A stretch of DNA of 64,000 nucleotides from Nonomuraea ceibae (GCF_019396325.1 NZ_JAHKRO010000032.1:1-64000), one strand, 5' to 3'. Shown: positions 51,984 through 60,611, counted from the stretch's first letter. The notes: generated by a model not told the origin, from the sequence alone. Made by a program: numbers and translations.

Positions 51984-52748
51984 ATGCGTGGCCATCCGCC
52001 GGCGCTGCGGCTCGCCGGCCTGTCCAAGACGTTCGGGCCCAAGCGCGCGGTCGACGCCCTCGACCTGGAGGTGCCCGACGGGTCGTTCTTCGGCCTGGTC
52101 GGGCCCAACGGGGCGGGTAAGACCACCTCGTTGTCCATGGCGATCGGCCTGCTGCGGCCGGACGCGGGCCGCGCCGAGATCTTCGGCGTCGACGTGTGGG
52201 CCGACGCGCCCGCCGCCAAGCGCCTCATCGGCGTCCTGCCCGACGGGCTCGCCCTGCCCGAACGGCTGACCGGCCGCGAGCTGCTGCGCTTCACCGGGCT
52301 GCTGCGCGGCATGGACCGCGCCGACGTCGACCGGCGCGCGGACGAGCTGCTGGCCGTCCTGGACCTGGACGGCGCCGGCCGCACGCTGGTGATGGAGTAC
52401 TCGACCGGCATGCGCAAGAAGATCGGGCTGGCCACCGCGCTGCTGCACGCGCCGAGGCTGCTGGTGCTGGACGAGCCGCTGGAGGCGGTCGACCCCGTCT
52501 CGGCGGCGACGATCAAGGTCATCCTGCGCCGCTACGTCGAGGGCGGCGGGACGGTCGTGCTGTCCAGCCACGTCATGGCCGTGGTGGAGCAGCTCTGCGA
52601 CCACGTGGCCGTGATCGCGTCCGGCCGGGTCGTGGCCGCCGGGCCGCTGGCGGCGGTGCGCGGCGGTCTGAGCCTGGAGGAGCGGTTCGTGAGCCTGGTC
52701 GGCGGCCAGCTGCCTGAGGTGGGGGAGCTGACGTGGCTGGCGTCCTGA
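51984..52748 (+). CDS. ABC transporter ATP-binding protein
   Basis: 254 residues with Walker A GPNGAGKTTS, signature YSTGMRKKIGLA, Walker B LLVLDEPLEAVDPVSAAT and switch His in VLSSHVMAVVE. The signature YSTGM replaces LSGGQ, as in some bacitracin/lantibiotic-type exporters. AAGGGGAA precedes ATG 51984. The last 16 nt overlap the permease gene. It shares the promoter region at 51883-51963. Confidence 0.9.
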   Translation: MRGHPPALRLAGLSKTFGPKRAVDALDLEVPDGSFFGLVGPNGAGKTTSLSMAIGLLRPDAGRAEIFGVDVWADAPAAKRLIGVLPDGLALPERLTGRELLRFTGLLRGMDRADVDRRADELLAVLDLDGAGRTLVMEYSTGMRKKIGLATALLHAPRLLVLDEPLEAVDPVSAATIKVILRRYVEGGGTVVLSSHVMAVVEQLCDHVAVIASGRVVAAGPLAAVRGGLSLEERFVSLVGGQLPEVGELTWLAS

Positions 52749-54637
52749 TCCGGATGAAGCTGGCCGTCCTGCGCAACTCCATGACCGGCCCGCGCGCGGC
52801 CCAGATGATCACCGGCGGGCTGGTGGGGCTCGCGCTGGCCGCGGGCGTCCTGCTGCTGGCCGGACAGCACTACCCCGTCGCCGAGCTGCGGTTCGACCTC
52901 GTCGCCGCCGCGCTGGCCGTGTGGACGGCGGGCTGGCTGCTGGGCCCGGCGCTGTTCGGCGGCGGCGACGAGACGCTGCGCCCGGAGCATTTCGCGCTGC
53001 ACTCGTTCACGCACCGCGCGCTGGCGACGGGGCTGGCCGCGACCGCATTCGTCGGCGTCGCCCCCGTGGTCACGCTGGTGGCGCTCGCCGCGCTCGTGGT
53101 CGCGGGCGTCACGGCCGGGCTCGGGCCGGCGGCCGTCGCCGTCGGCGTGCTCGCCGCCGTGCTGCAGCTCGGCGGCACGGTCCTGGCGTCCAAGCTGGTC
53201 ACCGCGCTGCTCGGCCAGGTCATGCGGTCGCGCACGGGAGCGGCGCTGGCCGGGTTCGTCAGCGCCGCTCTCCTGGCCGGGACGCACTCGGGCTGGGTGC
53301 TGTCGCCGCTGGTGGTGGAGGCGCTGCGCACCGGGTTCCCCCCGGCGTTCTCCGCCTGGGTGCACGCCCTGCCGTCCGGGTGGGGCCTGACCGCCGTCCG
53401 GGCGGCCGGGCGCGGCGACTGGCTCACCACGGCCGCGGCCCTCGCCGGGCTGGCGGCGCTCGGCGTCGCCTGCCTGGCCGGCTGGTCGGTGCTGCTGCGC
53501 CGCCGGTTGACCACGCGCCGGGCGAGCGGGCGGCCCGTGCGCGCCTCCGCCGACCGGTGGGTACGCGGCCCGGTCACCGCCGTCGCCGCCCGCGAGCTGC
53601 GCACCTGGACCCGTGACCTGCTGCGCTTCCACCTCGCGTGCTTCGCGCTCGGCTACGCGATGGTGTTCTGCCTGCTGCCGCTGGCCGTCGGCGCGCCCGT
53701 CTTCCTGCCGTGGACCGGGCTGCTGTTCGCGCTGTGGACCGCCGCCGTGTCGGCCAACCTCTACGGCGAGGACGGCACCGAGCTGTGGGGCAAGCTGATG
53801 ATCCCCGGCGCCGCCCGGCACGACGTCCGGGGCCGCCAGCTCGGCTGGCTGCTGGTCGCCGCGCCGCCCACCCTCGTCCTGACGATCGCCTTCACGGCGC
53901 TCTCCGGGCAGTACGCGCTGTGGCCGTGGCCGGCCGCGCTCGTCCCCGCGCTGCTGGGCGGCGGCGCCGGCGTGACCGTGCTCGTCTCGGTGCTGCGCCC
54001 GGTGCCGATGGCCGACCCGCACCGGCGCGGCGGCAACCTGCTGGACAACGGCACCGACTTCACCCAGGTGCTGCTGGTGCTGATCCTCACCGCGGCCTGC
54101 GCCGCGCCCGCCTTCTTCGCCGTACGCCTCGGTCCCGTGTGGGCGGGGCCCGTGGTGGGCGTGGTGAGCGGAGCGGCGCTGGCCTGGCTGCTCGGCCGGG
54201 TCGCCGCGGCCGTCCTGGGCCGCACCGCGCCGGAGCTCCTCCACCTGCTGCGCACCGGCTCCCGGCCCGCCCGCCGCCGGCCGTCCCTGCCTCTGGTCCC
54301 GCCCCGGGTGACGGCGGCCCACCGGGTCCGGCCGCAGCGGCCCGACGCCTGGCTGGAACGGCTCGGGCTCGACCTGGCCCCGGCCGGGCGGCGCGCGTAC
54401 GTGATCGTCAGCCTGACGCTGTGCTGGGTGCCGCTGGTGGCGCAGGGCGTCGTCCCCGCGCTCATGCTGTCCGGCGGCGCGGCCGAGCGGTCCTGGTTCC
54501 TGGCGCTGCACGTGCCCGACGGGCTGCGCTGGCCGGTCATCGCGGTGATGATCGCGCTGGGGCTCGTGCTGCTGGTCACCGGGCTGGCGACGGGGCTGTA
54601 CTACCTGGCCAAGTCCCGGGTCCGCGCCGCGGGATGA
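52733..54637 (+). CDS. Large multi-spanning ABC-2 type permease
   Basis: 634 residues with about twelve to fourteen transmembrane helices spread along the length and a cytoplasmic loop of about 60 residues near 495-560 (RPARRRPSLPLVPPRVTAAH). The length suggests two fused ABC-2 permease halves. GTG 52733 overlaps the ATPase stop by 16 nt, so the two are translationally coupled. The substrate is unknown. Confidence 0.82.
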   Translation: MAGVLIRMKLAVLRNSMTGPRAAQMITGGLVGLALAAGVLLLAGQHYPVAELRFDLVAAALAVWTAGWLLGPALFGGGDETLRPEHFALHSFTHRALATGLAATAFVGVAPVVTLVALAALVVAGVTAGLGPAAVAVGVLAAVLQLGGTVLASKLVTALLGQVMRSRTGAALAGFVSAALLAGTHSGWVLSPLVVEALRTGFPPAFSAWVHALPSGWGLTAVRAAGRGDWLTTAAALAGLAALGVACLAGWSVLLRRRLTTRRASGRPVRASADRWVRGPVTAVAARELRTWTRDLLRFHLACFALGYAMVFCLLPLAVGAPVFLPWTGLLFALWTAAVSANLYGEDGTELWGKLMIPGAARHDVRGRQLGWLLVAAPPTLVLTIAFTALSGQYALWPWPAALVPALLGGGAGVTVLVSVLRPVPMADPHRRGGNLLDNGTDFTQVLLVLILTAACAAPAFFAVRLGPVWAGPVVGVVSGAALAWLLGRVAAAVLGRTAPELLHLLRTGSRPARRRPSLPLVPPRVTAAHRVRPQRPDAWLERLGLDLAPAGRRAYVIVSLTLCWVPLVAQGVVPALMLSGGAAERSWFLALHVPDGLRWPVIAVMIALGLVLLVTGLATGLYYLAKSRVRAAG

Positions 54638-54640
54638 CCG

Positions 54641-55645
54641 TCAGAGGGCGTCGCGCAGCCCGAGGACGTAGGACGCGGTGAGCGCGACGGCACGGTCCCC
54701 GTCCTGGGACAGCTCCGTCAGGGTCCGGGAGGCCACGGCGCCCGGGATGTCGGCGAGCGCCTGAGGCAGCCGCCGGCGTGCCGCCGGATCGACTCCCGCG
54801 GGGGCGAGGCGATCGGCGAGCATGGTGGCGATCCGGTCGGCCAGCGCGGGATCGGCCGCCAGCGCGCTGAGCGCGTCGGCCGCCTCGACGTCCTTCGTCC
54901 CCTCGACGACCATGTCGACGAGCGTCGGGACCGCGTCGGCCACCCCGCGCGGCCCCAGGGCCAGGGCCGCGTGCCTGCGGACCACCGGGTCCGGGCTCGC
55001 CAGGGCGTCGCGCAGCGGCGCGGCCGCCTCCTCGCCGGGAAGCTCGGCGAGGGACCGGACGGCGCGCTCGCGCACCTCGGCCGCCGGCGAGGACAGACCC
55101 TCGGCCAGCAGCGCCGGCCCGTCGCCGCCCGAGCGCGCCAGTGCCCAGCGCAGCGCGCCCGCGACGTGCGGGTTCGACTCGCTGAGCACCGCCTCGGCCA
55201 GCGCCTCCACCGGCACCGCCGCCTCCTGGACCGACGACAGGGCCGCGTGCTGCCGCCTCCCGGCGCTCTTCGAGCCCAGCGCCTGGAGGAGCGCGACGGC
55301 CTGGAGGATGTCCTCCCACCCCTCCGGCTCCGCCGCGCCGATCCGGCGCAGCCGCGTCAGCAGCTCCGTCTCGGCGGCGATGCGCTCCTGGGTCCGGCGG
55401 ATGAGATCGTCGACGAGCGCGTCCGGGGTGAAGTCGGGATCGTCGAGCGCGCGGCCGACGTCACGCAGCGACAGCCCCAGCGAGCGCAGGCTCTCGATGT
55501 GGAAGATCCGCCGGATGTCCTCGGCGGCGTATTCCCGGTAGCCGCCGCTGGTGCGGCCCGTCGGCCGCACCAGGCCGAGCGCGTCGTAGTGCCTGAGCAT
55601 GCGCGCGCTGACCCCGGACCGTCGCGCCACCTCACCGATCAGCAC
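54641..55645 (-). CDS. MerR-family regulator with C-terminal HEAT repeats
   Basis: 334 residues: a MerR winged helix (LIGEVARRSGVSARMLRHYD, ALGLVRPTGRTSGGYREY) with the dimer helix (about 75-120), then a HEAT-repeat region (about 170-334; SPAAEVRERAVRSLAELPG, SPDPVVRRHAALALGPRG). HEAT repeats are a protein-interaction module, unusual as an effector domain for MerR proteins. GTG 55645 follows GAGGAGGA. It lies downstream of a HEAT-repeat gene on the same strand, and a MerR-type palindrome precedes that gene. Confidence 0.88.
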   Translation of the reverse strand: MLIGEVARRSGVSARMLRHYDALGLVRPTGRTSGGYREYAAEDIRRIFHIESLRSLGLSLRDVGRALDDPDFTPDALVDDLIRRTQERIAAETELLTRLRRIGAAEPEGWEDILQAVALLQALGSKSAGRRQHAALSSVQEAAVPVEALAEAVLSESNPHVAGALRWALARSGGDGPALLAEGLSSPAAEVRERAVRSLAELPGEEAAAPLRDALASPDPVVRRHAALALGPRGVADAVPTLVDMVVEGTKDVEAADALSALAADPALADRIATMLADRLAPAGVDPAARRRLPQALADIPGAVASRTLTELSQDGDRAVALTASYVLGLRDAL

Positions 55646-55680
55646 CGCCTGCCGCTCCTCCTCACCTGTCGCTGCTGCTC

Positions 55681-55719
55681 ACCCTGTCACTCCACCCTGT
55701 CACTCCACGCTCTTACTCC
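55681..55719. repeat. Three 13-bp tandem repeats
   Basis: ACCCTGTCACTCC occurs twice in tandem (55681-55693, 55694-55706), followed by a diverged third unit ACGCTCTTACTCC (55707-55719). It spans the 3' end of the HEAT gene and the intergenic space. No function is evident. Confidence 0.5.
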
Positions 55720-56363
55720 ACGCCGAGCGCCACGGCGCGCTTGGCCTCCTCGATCGCGAACTCGAACCCGGCGTCGGGGTCGCGCAGCAGCAGCTCGGTG
55801 GCCGCCGCGTGCGTGCGCACCCGAGGGTCGTGGTCCGCCGCGGCGACGCGCAGGGCCGGCTCGATCACCTCGCCGAGCGCCACCAGCGCCCGGCTGAGGC
55901 TCAGCTGCACCTCACGCCCGCCCCGCCCGAGCTGCGCGGCCAGCGCCACGGCCAGCTCCGGCCACTCGTCCTCGGGCGCGAGCGCGACCGCCGCCCGCCA
56001 GGCGCTCCGCGCCACCTCGTCGTCGGCGTCGGCCAGCACCCGCGGCGTGATCGCCGGCCAGGCCAGCCGATCCCCGATCTTGGACAGGGTGTGCAGCGCC
56101 TGGCTCCGTGCCTGCGCCCGCTCCGAGCGTACTTCCTCGACCAGCACCGGGACCGTCAGCGACGCCGGATGGCGCGTGAGCGCCCACGTCAGCATCTCCC
56201 GCACCTGGAAGTCGGGCTCGACCGCGCACCGCTCGACGAGCGCGCCGACGAACCCCGGGTCAGGCGTCGTGCCGGCCGCCAGCGCGGCCCGCAGCCGCAC
56301 CGACGCACCGTCGTCCGTCAACCCTCGCACGACCTGGTCCGTAACCGTTTCCTGCAGCGGCAT
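55713..56363 (-). CDS. HEAT-repeat protein, MerR-regulated
   Basis: A 216-residue protein made of about five HEAT/PBS-lyase-type helical repeats (SVRLRAALAAGTTPDPGFV, FQVREMLTWALTRHPASL, ARSQALHTLSKIGDRLAWPA, EVARSAWRAAVALAPED, DPRVRTHAAATELLLRDP). No other domain. Its repeats resemble the C-terminal half of the adjacent MerR protein, suggesting it interacts with or mimics it. GAGGAGG precedes ATG 56363. A MerR-type operator (56390-56412) lies upstream, with 67 nt between this gene and the MerR gene downstream. Confidence 0.82.
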   Translation of the reverse strand: MPLQETVTDQVVRGLTDDGASVRLRAALAAGTTPDPGFVGALVERCAVEPDFQVREMLTWALTRHPASLTVPVLVEEVRSERAQARSQALHTLSKIGDRLAWPAITPRVLADADDEVARSAWRAAVALAPEDEWPELAVALAAQLGRGGREVQLSLSRALVALGEVIEPALRVAAADHDPRVRTHAAATELLLRDPDAGFEFAIEEAKRAVALGVE

Positions 56364-56389
56364 GGGGCCACCTCCTCGGCCCCAGTGAA

Positions 56390-56412
56390 GACCTTGTCAC
56401 GGTGTCAAGGTC
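56390..56412. promoter_or_regulatory. MerR-type operator and promoter of the HEAT operon
   Basis: GACCTTG (56390-56396) and CAAGGTC (56406-56412) are exact reverse complements 9 nt apart. On the minus strand a -35 TTGACC (56414-56409) overlaps the repeat, with an unusually long spacer of about 19 bp to the -10, the arrangement that MerR proteins untwist. It drives the HEAT gene and probably the MerR gene. Confidence 0.65.
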
Positions 56413-56428
56413 AACCGGGATCAAGCTC

Positions 56429-57226
56429 TCAGCCGGGCAGGCGCCACTTGCACAGCTTCTCGACACACAGCTCGGAGGTCGTCTTCCGGGGGTCCGGCGC
56501 CTTGATCGGCACCTTGCCGCCCCACCGCTCGTAGCGGGTGTCGACGTGGACGGTCTTCCCCACCAGCTCGTCGAGGCCGGCGGCGAGCGTGAACGTGCTC
56601 CGCACCCCGCTGACCAGGCCCGACGGGCTCAGCGTGAGGGTGTAGGAGACTCTCGTGCCCCCGTCCCAGCCGATGTGCGAGGCGTGCTCCGCCCACCGGG
56701 AGACCCGCTCGAGCTCCTTGAACGTGATCGCGCCGGTGACGGTGTCGCCGCTCCGCACCCCGTTCCTCAGCAGGGCGGCCAGCGTGGCGGGCTCGCCCGG
56801 GTTGACGAGCTGCTCGTCATACCCCAGCAGCTCGGTGTGCCAGAGGTGTGTCTGGTGGCGGTCCTGCCACCAGGTCTTGCCCTTCTTCAACCACTTCCCC
56901 ACAACACCGCCGGAACGGTAGCTGGTGCCGCCGATGCGGTGGTTGAAGCCGATGGCCCGCTCGGGACCGTGCACGCCGCCGGTGGTGGTGACGTCCAGGG
57001 CCTTGACGCGCCCCTCGGCGTCGAGCTCGAAGGCGCCCCTGCGCCGGAGCTCGGCCTGCTCGAAGGCGCCGTCGGCGAGGGTGGCCGTCTCGGTGAAGCT
57101 CACGCCGCGCCCGGGGCCCAGAACGGCCTTCAGCGCCTGGACAGGGTCCTTGGCCGCCGCCTGCGCGGGGGCGGCGCCCGCCAGCAGCGCGCCCAGTGCC
57201 GCCAACGAGATGATCAGCCGTCTCAT
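56429..57226 (-). CDS. Secreted protein, LppX/LolA-like
   Basis: 265 residues with a Sec signal peptide (MRRLIISLAALGALLAGAAP, cleavage near AQAAA, residue about 24). The mature domain is beta-rich (VSFTETATLADGAFEQAELR, FELDAEGRVKALDVTTTGGV, IGGTSYRSGGVVGKWLKKGK, WGGKVPIKAPDP). It resembles actinobacterial secreted proteins of the LppX/LolA-like superfamily, which bind lipids or hydrophobic ligands; this is a weak assignment. There is no lipobox Cys. It lies after the convergent or same-strand neighbours with no clear operon. Confidence 0.6.
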   Translation of the reverse strand: MRRLIISLAALGALLAGAAPAQAAAKDPVQALKAVLGPGRGVSFTETATLADGAFEQAELRRRGAFELDAEGRVKALDVTTTGGVHGPERAIGFNHRIGGTSYRSGGVVGKWLKKGKTWWQDRHQTHLWHTELLGYDEQLVNPGEPATLAALLRNGVRSGDTVTGAITFKELERVSRWAEHASHIGWDGGTRVSYTLTLSPSGLVSGVRSTFTLAAGLDELVGKTVHVDTRYERWGGKVPIKAPDPRKTTSELCVEKLCKWRLPG

Positions 57227-57282
57227 GATGTGATCATGTCGCGGCCGGGTCACGTCGTGGGCACGGGCGGCACGCCGTTCCG

Positions 57283-58833
57283 TCAAGACCAGAGGCCGCA
57301 GTGGTGGGCGTTCTTCAGGTTGAACGGCCGTACCGCGCCGGGGGCGAGGAGGAGCGCACGGTCGGCGGCGTCCAGGCGGGGCCAGCGCGGGCTGCCCGGC
57401 CCGTTGGGGTCGCCGGTCCTGACGAACCCGGCCCAGTAGCCGACGAGCCGGTCGGCCAGGCGCCGCTGCTCGGGGCTGAGCCGCGGGGAGCGGGGGAAGT
57501 CGAACAGGTAGAAGGTCTCCGCGCCGTGCGCCGTGGCGGGGCGGACGTGGTCGGGCAGGGGGTCGCCGCCGGGCGTGGGGGCCGAGGGGTCGGCGAAGAC
57601 GTACGCCCAGGCAGGCGCCTTTCTCGCGTGCTCGCGGCCCGACTTCCACGACGGGCAGATCCAGCCGCTGTCGCTGAACACGCGGGCGGTCGCCGCCGTG
57701 GGGGAGGGGAAGCGGCGCAGCGGGTAGCGCCGTTCGACCCGGGGCGCGGCGTCGGCGAAGGCGGTCCTGAGCAGGGCCGGGTACTGGCGGGCGGTGACAC
57801 CTCCCGGGCGGGTGGCCAGGGTGAACTCGACGTGTTCGTCAAGGGTGTTGCCCTGCAGCAGCGGCACGGCCGCCTGCCCGCCCGCGGCGAACACCCGGGC
57901 GGGCTCGCGCGGGACGAGGCGGGTCCCGTACGCGAGCAGCGGGAAGCGGGCGGTGTGCGGCAGCAGCTCGGCGGTGCTCCTGCGGCGCAGGCAGGCCACG
58001 TCGGCGCAGCCCAGCTCCCCGGCCAGGGCCTGCCCGGCGGACTGGATCGTCTCGATCGGGTGCCAGGAGGAGATCGCGGGCATGCCCTCGCCCATCGCTC
58101 CGGCGGGGTGCTCGGTGCGGCACGAGCCGCTCTGGACGATCGCCCGGTGGAACAGGCCGCGGGCGGCCGGTGAAGTCATGAGGGTGCAGGCGCTCATGCC
58201 CCCGGCCGAGGCGCCGGCGAGGGTGACCGCGCCGGGGTCGCCGCCGAACGCGGCGATGTTGGCCCGCACCCAGCGCAGCGCCGCCACCTGGTCCTGGAGG
58301 CCGAAGTTGCCGGTCCTGCCGAGCTCGGGGTGGGCGAAGAAGCCGAACACGCCGAGCCGGTAGTTGACGGTCACGACCACGAGGTCGCCGGTCGTGACCA
58401 GCCGGGCCGGGTCGTAGATGGAGCCGGCGCCGGTGACGAACCCCCCGCCGGGCAGCCAGACCATGACGGGCCGGTTCTTCCCGGGGCGGGCCGGTGCGGT
58501 CACCTCCACGGTCAGGCAGTTCTCGCTCTGCGGGATGCCTTCCGGCATGTCGGGCGCGGAGGGCTGCGGGCACGCCGGTCCGGCTGCCGTCGCGTCGCGG
58601 ACGCCGGGCCAGGGCCTTGCCGGCGCCGGTGGCCGCCAGCGCCGGTCGCCGACGGGCGGGGCGGCGTACGGGATGCCGCGGAAGCGGTGGACCCCGTCCT
58701 GGATCGTGCCCCGCACCGCGCCGGCCGCCGTCACGGCGACGGGGGCGGCAGGCGCGGCCGGGGAGGCCACGGCGGCCTGTTCCCCGAGGACGAGGGGCAG
58801 CAGGCCGATGGCCAGCGCTGTGACGTGCTTCAT
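57283..58833 (-). CDS. Secreted type-B carboxylesterase
   Basis: 516 residues with a signal peptide (MKHVTALAIGLLPLVLGEQA, cleavage near AVASP). Type-B esterase motifs: GIPYAAPPVGDRRW, SENCLTVEV, LPGGGFVTGAGS (oxyanion hole), the nucleophile in LAGASAGGMSACTLM (GESAGG reads GASAGG), and the His in TAHGAETFYLFDF. The acid may be E in LQGNTLDEHVEF. It hydrolyses carboxyl esters outside the cell; the specific substrate is unknown. AAGGGGAG precedes ATG 58833. A pair of long palindromic sites lies upstream. Confidence 0.9.
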   Translation of the reverse strand: MKHVTALAIGLLPLVLGEQAAVASPAAPAAPVAVTAAGAVRGTIQDGVHRFRGIPYAAPPVGDRRWRPPAPARPWPGVRDATAAGPACPQPSAPDMPEGIPQSENCLTVEVTAPARPGKNRPVMVWLPGGGFVTGAGSIYDPARLVTTGDLVVVTVNYRLGVFGFFAHPELGRTGNFGLQDQVAALRWVRANIAAFGGDPGAVTLAGASAGGMSACTLMTSPAARGLFHRAIVQSGSCRTEHPAGAMGEGMPAISSWHPIETIQSAGQALAGELGCADVACLRRRSTAELLPHTARFPLLAYGTRLVPREPARVFAAGGQAAVPLLQGNTLDEHVEFTLATRPGGVTARQYPALLRTAFADAAPRVERRYPLRRFPSPTAATARVFSDSGWICPSWKSGREHARKAPAWAYVFADPSAPTPGGDPLPDHVRPATAHGAETFYLFDFPRSPRLSPEQRRLADRLVGYWAGFVRTGDPNGPGSPRWPRLDAADRALLLAPGAVRPFNLKNAHHCGLWS

Positions 58834-58851
58834 GGACGTGTCTCCCCTTGT

Positions 58852-58902
58852 TTCGTGGTTCGATCGAACCATAACAGGTTTATGGTGCGATCGAACCACG
58901 AA
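58852..58902. promoter_or_regulatory. Paired palindromic operators upstream of the carboxylesterase
   Basis: Two 23-bp arms (58852-58874 and 58880-58902) are inverted copies, matching at 22 of 23 positions, 5 nt apart. The first arm contains GGTTCGATCGAACC, itself a perfect palindrome; the second differs by one base. This is a likely double binding site for a dimeric repressor. No regulator gene is adjacent other than TetR at 59367. Confidence 0.55.
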
Positions 58903-58910
58903 GCCGGGGG

Positions 58911-59270
58911 TCAGACGATCGGGGTCGTCTGGGCCAGCGCGATCAGCCACCGGCCGTCCTCCTTGACCAGCACGAACGTCAGCGCGCCACGCCTGCCGTC
59001 GTTGACGTGCTTGACCAGGGTGGCCAGCGCCACGTCCTCCCGCAGGAAGGTGACGTCCTGCAGCTCGTTCGTGGTGAGGACGTCCTTCAGCGGGCTGCGC
59101 AGCGCCTTGGCCATGACCTCGCGCACCTGCTCACGGCCCCGCAGCCGGATGCCGGTGAAGTTGACGAGCGACACGTCCTCGGTCAGCAGTCCGGTGAAGC
59201 CGTCCACGTCGTTCTGCAGCTTCTCGGCGTCGCGGACAACCTGCTCGATCGCGGCCCTCTCGGTGTTCAT
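58911..59270 (-). CDS. SnoaL/NTF2-like (SgcJ/EcaC family) protein
   Basis: A 119-residue small cone-shaped alpha+beta fold protein of the SgcJ/EcaC/DUF4440 type: ERAAIEQVVRDAEKLQNDVD, FTGLLTEDVSLVNFTGIRLR, LQDVTFLREDVALATLVKHV and KEDGRWLIALAQTTPIV. Such proteins are often small-molecule binders or isomerase-like enzymes. GGAGA precedes ATG 59270. It diverges from a TetR gene with a long inverted repeat between them, so it is the probable TetR target. Confidence 0.83.
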   Translation of the reverse strand: MNTERAAIEQVVRDAEKLQNDVDGFTGLLTEDVSLVNFTGIRLRGREQVREVMAKALRSPLKDVLTTNELQDVTFLREDVALATLVKHVNDGRRGALTFVLVKEDGRWLIALAQTTPIV

Positions 59271-59290
59271 GTCCGTCTCCTCGGCAACAG

Positions 59291-59344
59291 CGGAGCGATT
59301 CGCTCCGGTTCGACCGCGACGTTACACCGGAGCGAATCGCTCCG
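59291..59344. promoter_or_regulatory. 18-bp inverted repeat operator pair between SnoaL-like and TetR genes
   Basis: Arms 59291-59308 and 59327-59344 are exact reverse complements, 18 nt apart. Each contains GGAGCGA-N-TCGCTCC, a palindrome in its own right. The region separates the divergent genes and adjoins the TetR -10 box TAGGAT (59354-59359). Confidence 0.7.
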
Positions 59345-59366
59345 CAAGTCTGCTAGGATCGCCGCG

Positions 59367-60014
59367 ATGACGACCCGCACCAGCCGCACCGATCGCGCCG
59401 CACGCAACGACCGGGCGCTTCTCGAAGCCGCCCGCGCCGTCCTGGCCGAGGACGGCGCGCACGCCTCCGTCGCCGCCATCGCCGCCCGGGCGGGCGTCGG
59501 CATCGGCAGCCTCTACCGGCGCTACCGGACCAAGGAGGAGCTGTTCCAGCGGCTCGCCGTGCTGTCACTGGAGCACTGGAACGAGGCCGCCGAAGAGGGC
59601 CTGGCCGATCCCGACCCGTGGGCGGGGCTGGCCGGATTCGTCACCGCGTGCGTGGAGTTCGGCCAGGGCACGCTGGCCCCGATCGCCGGGGCCGTCGAGG
59701 TGAGCGACGAGATGGACGCCGCGTCGCGCCGCGGCGACGACCTGCTCGACGCCCTGGTGCGGCGTGCCCAGGACGCCGGGGTGCTGCGCCCCGACGTCGC
59801 CGCCGTCGACGTCGCCCTGCTGATCGAGCAGCTCGGCCGCTCCCCGCTGGTGGATCAGCTCCGCAAGCAGGGCAGGGACGACCTGCTTCCCGCCGCCGTC
59901 CGGGCCCGCGCCCGCCTGGTCGCGATCGCGCTCGACGGGCTGCGCCCCGGCGCCCCCGGCGGCCTGCCCGGCGACCCGCCGGGCGAGGAGCTGTTCACGG
60001 GCCGCTGGGCCTGA
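59367..60014 (+). CDS. TetR/AcrR family transcriptional regulator
   Basis: 215 residues with helix-turn-helix at about residues 30-55 (ASVAAIAARAGVGIGSLYRR, YRTKEELFQRLAVLSLEHWN). ATG 59367 lies 7 nt after a TAGGAT -10 box, so the mRNA is probably leaderless. It diverges from the SnoaL-like gene and probably represses it and itself through the GGAGCGA-N-TCGCTCC sites. It ends 10 nt before the convergent TetR. Confidence 0.9.
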   Translation: MTTRTSRTDRAARNDRALLEAARAVLAEDGAHASVAAIAARAGVGIGSLYRRYRTKEELFQRLAVLSLEHWNEAAEEGLADPDPWAGLAGFVTACVEFGQGTLAPIAGAVEVSDEMDAASRRGDDLLDALVRRAQDAGVLRPDVAAVDVALLIEQLGRSPLVDQLRKQGRDDLLPAAVRARARLVAIALDGLRPGAPGGLPGDPPGEELFTGRWA

Positions 60015-60023
60015 CCGTCACGC

Positions 60024-60590
60024 TCACGACGGCGGGCGCAGCAGGTGCTCGCCGGCCAGGTGGACGGCTTCGAGCGTGCTGTAACCGGGGTGGTCCACGG
60101 CCATGAAGTAGCGCCCGATCGCCAGCGAGAACGCCAGGATGCTGCGCGCCTCGACCTCCCTGGGATCGGCGACGAAGGCCCCGAACATCTCGCGCAGGAA
60201 GTCCATGCGCTCGTTGTCCACGCGCCGCAGCCGCGCGGCGACGGCCTCGTCATGCCGCGCCCAGGCCCGGACCGCGAGGTCGACCCGGTGGAAGTCGTCC
60301 GTGAAGGTGAGCTGGCCGACCCGGCGGATGCGGTCGGCCGGGTCGCCGCCCTCGGCTTCGGCCTGGGCGATGAGCTCGCGGGTGCAGCTGCGCTCCCACT
60401 CGTCCAGCATCTCCGCCAGCAGCGCGGGCCGGCCGTCGAAGTAGCCGTAGAACCCGCCCTTCGTCACGCCGAGCGTGGCGGCCAGCGTCTCGACGCGCAC
60501 CGCGTCGGGGCCGCCCCGGGCGAGCGCTTCGAGGCCCGCCTCGATCCAGCGGGCCCGGGTCGTGCGTGGTGTGGCGGGGATCGCAGCCAC
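60024..60590 (-). CDS. TetR/AcrR family regulator (paralogue of 12390-12938)
   Basis: About 188 residues from GTG 60590: PATPRTTRARWIEAGLEALA, helix-turn-helix VRVETLAATLGVTKGGFYGY, then FDGRPALLAEMLDEWE. It shares most of its length with the TetR at 12390, including RLRRVDNERMDFLRE and EVEARSILAFSLAIG. GGAGG abuts the GTG without spacing, so the start is only fairly certain. It diverges from a DUF6463-like membrane gene. TACGG-N2-CCGTA sites lie in the gap, like those at 12310-12363. Confidence 0.86.
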   Translation of the reverse strand: MAAIPATPRTTRARWIEAGLEALARGGPDAVRVETLAATLGVTKGGFYGYFDGRPALLAEMLDEWERSCTRELIAQAEAEGGDPADRIRRVGQLTFTDDFHRVDLAVRAWARHDEAVAARLRRVDNERMDFLREMFGAFVADPREVEARSILAFSLAIGRYFMAVDHPGYSTLEAVHLAGEHLLRPPS

Positions 60591-60611
60591 CTCCGTTGAT
60601 CGCGTCCGGGT

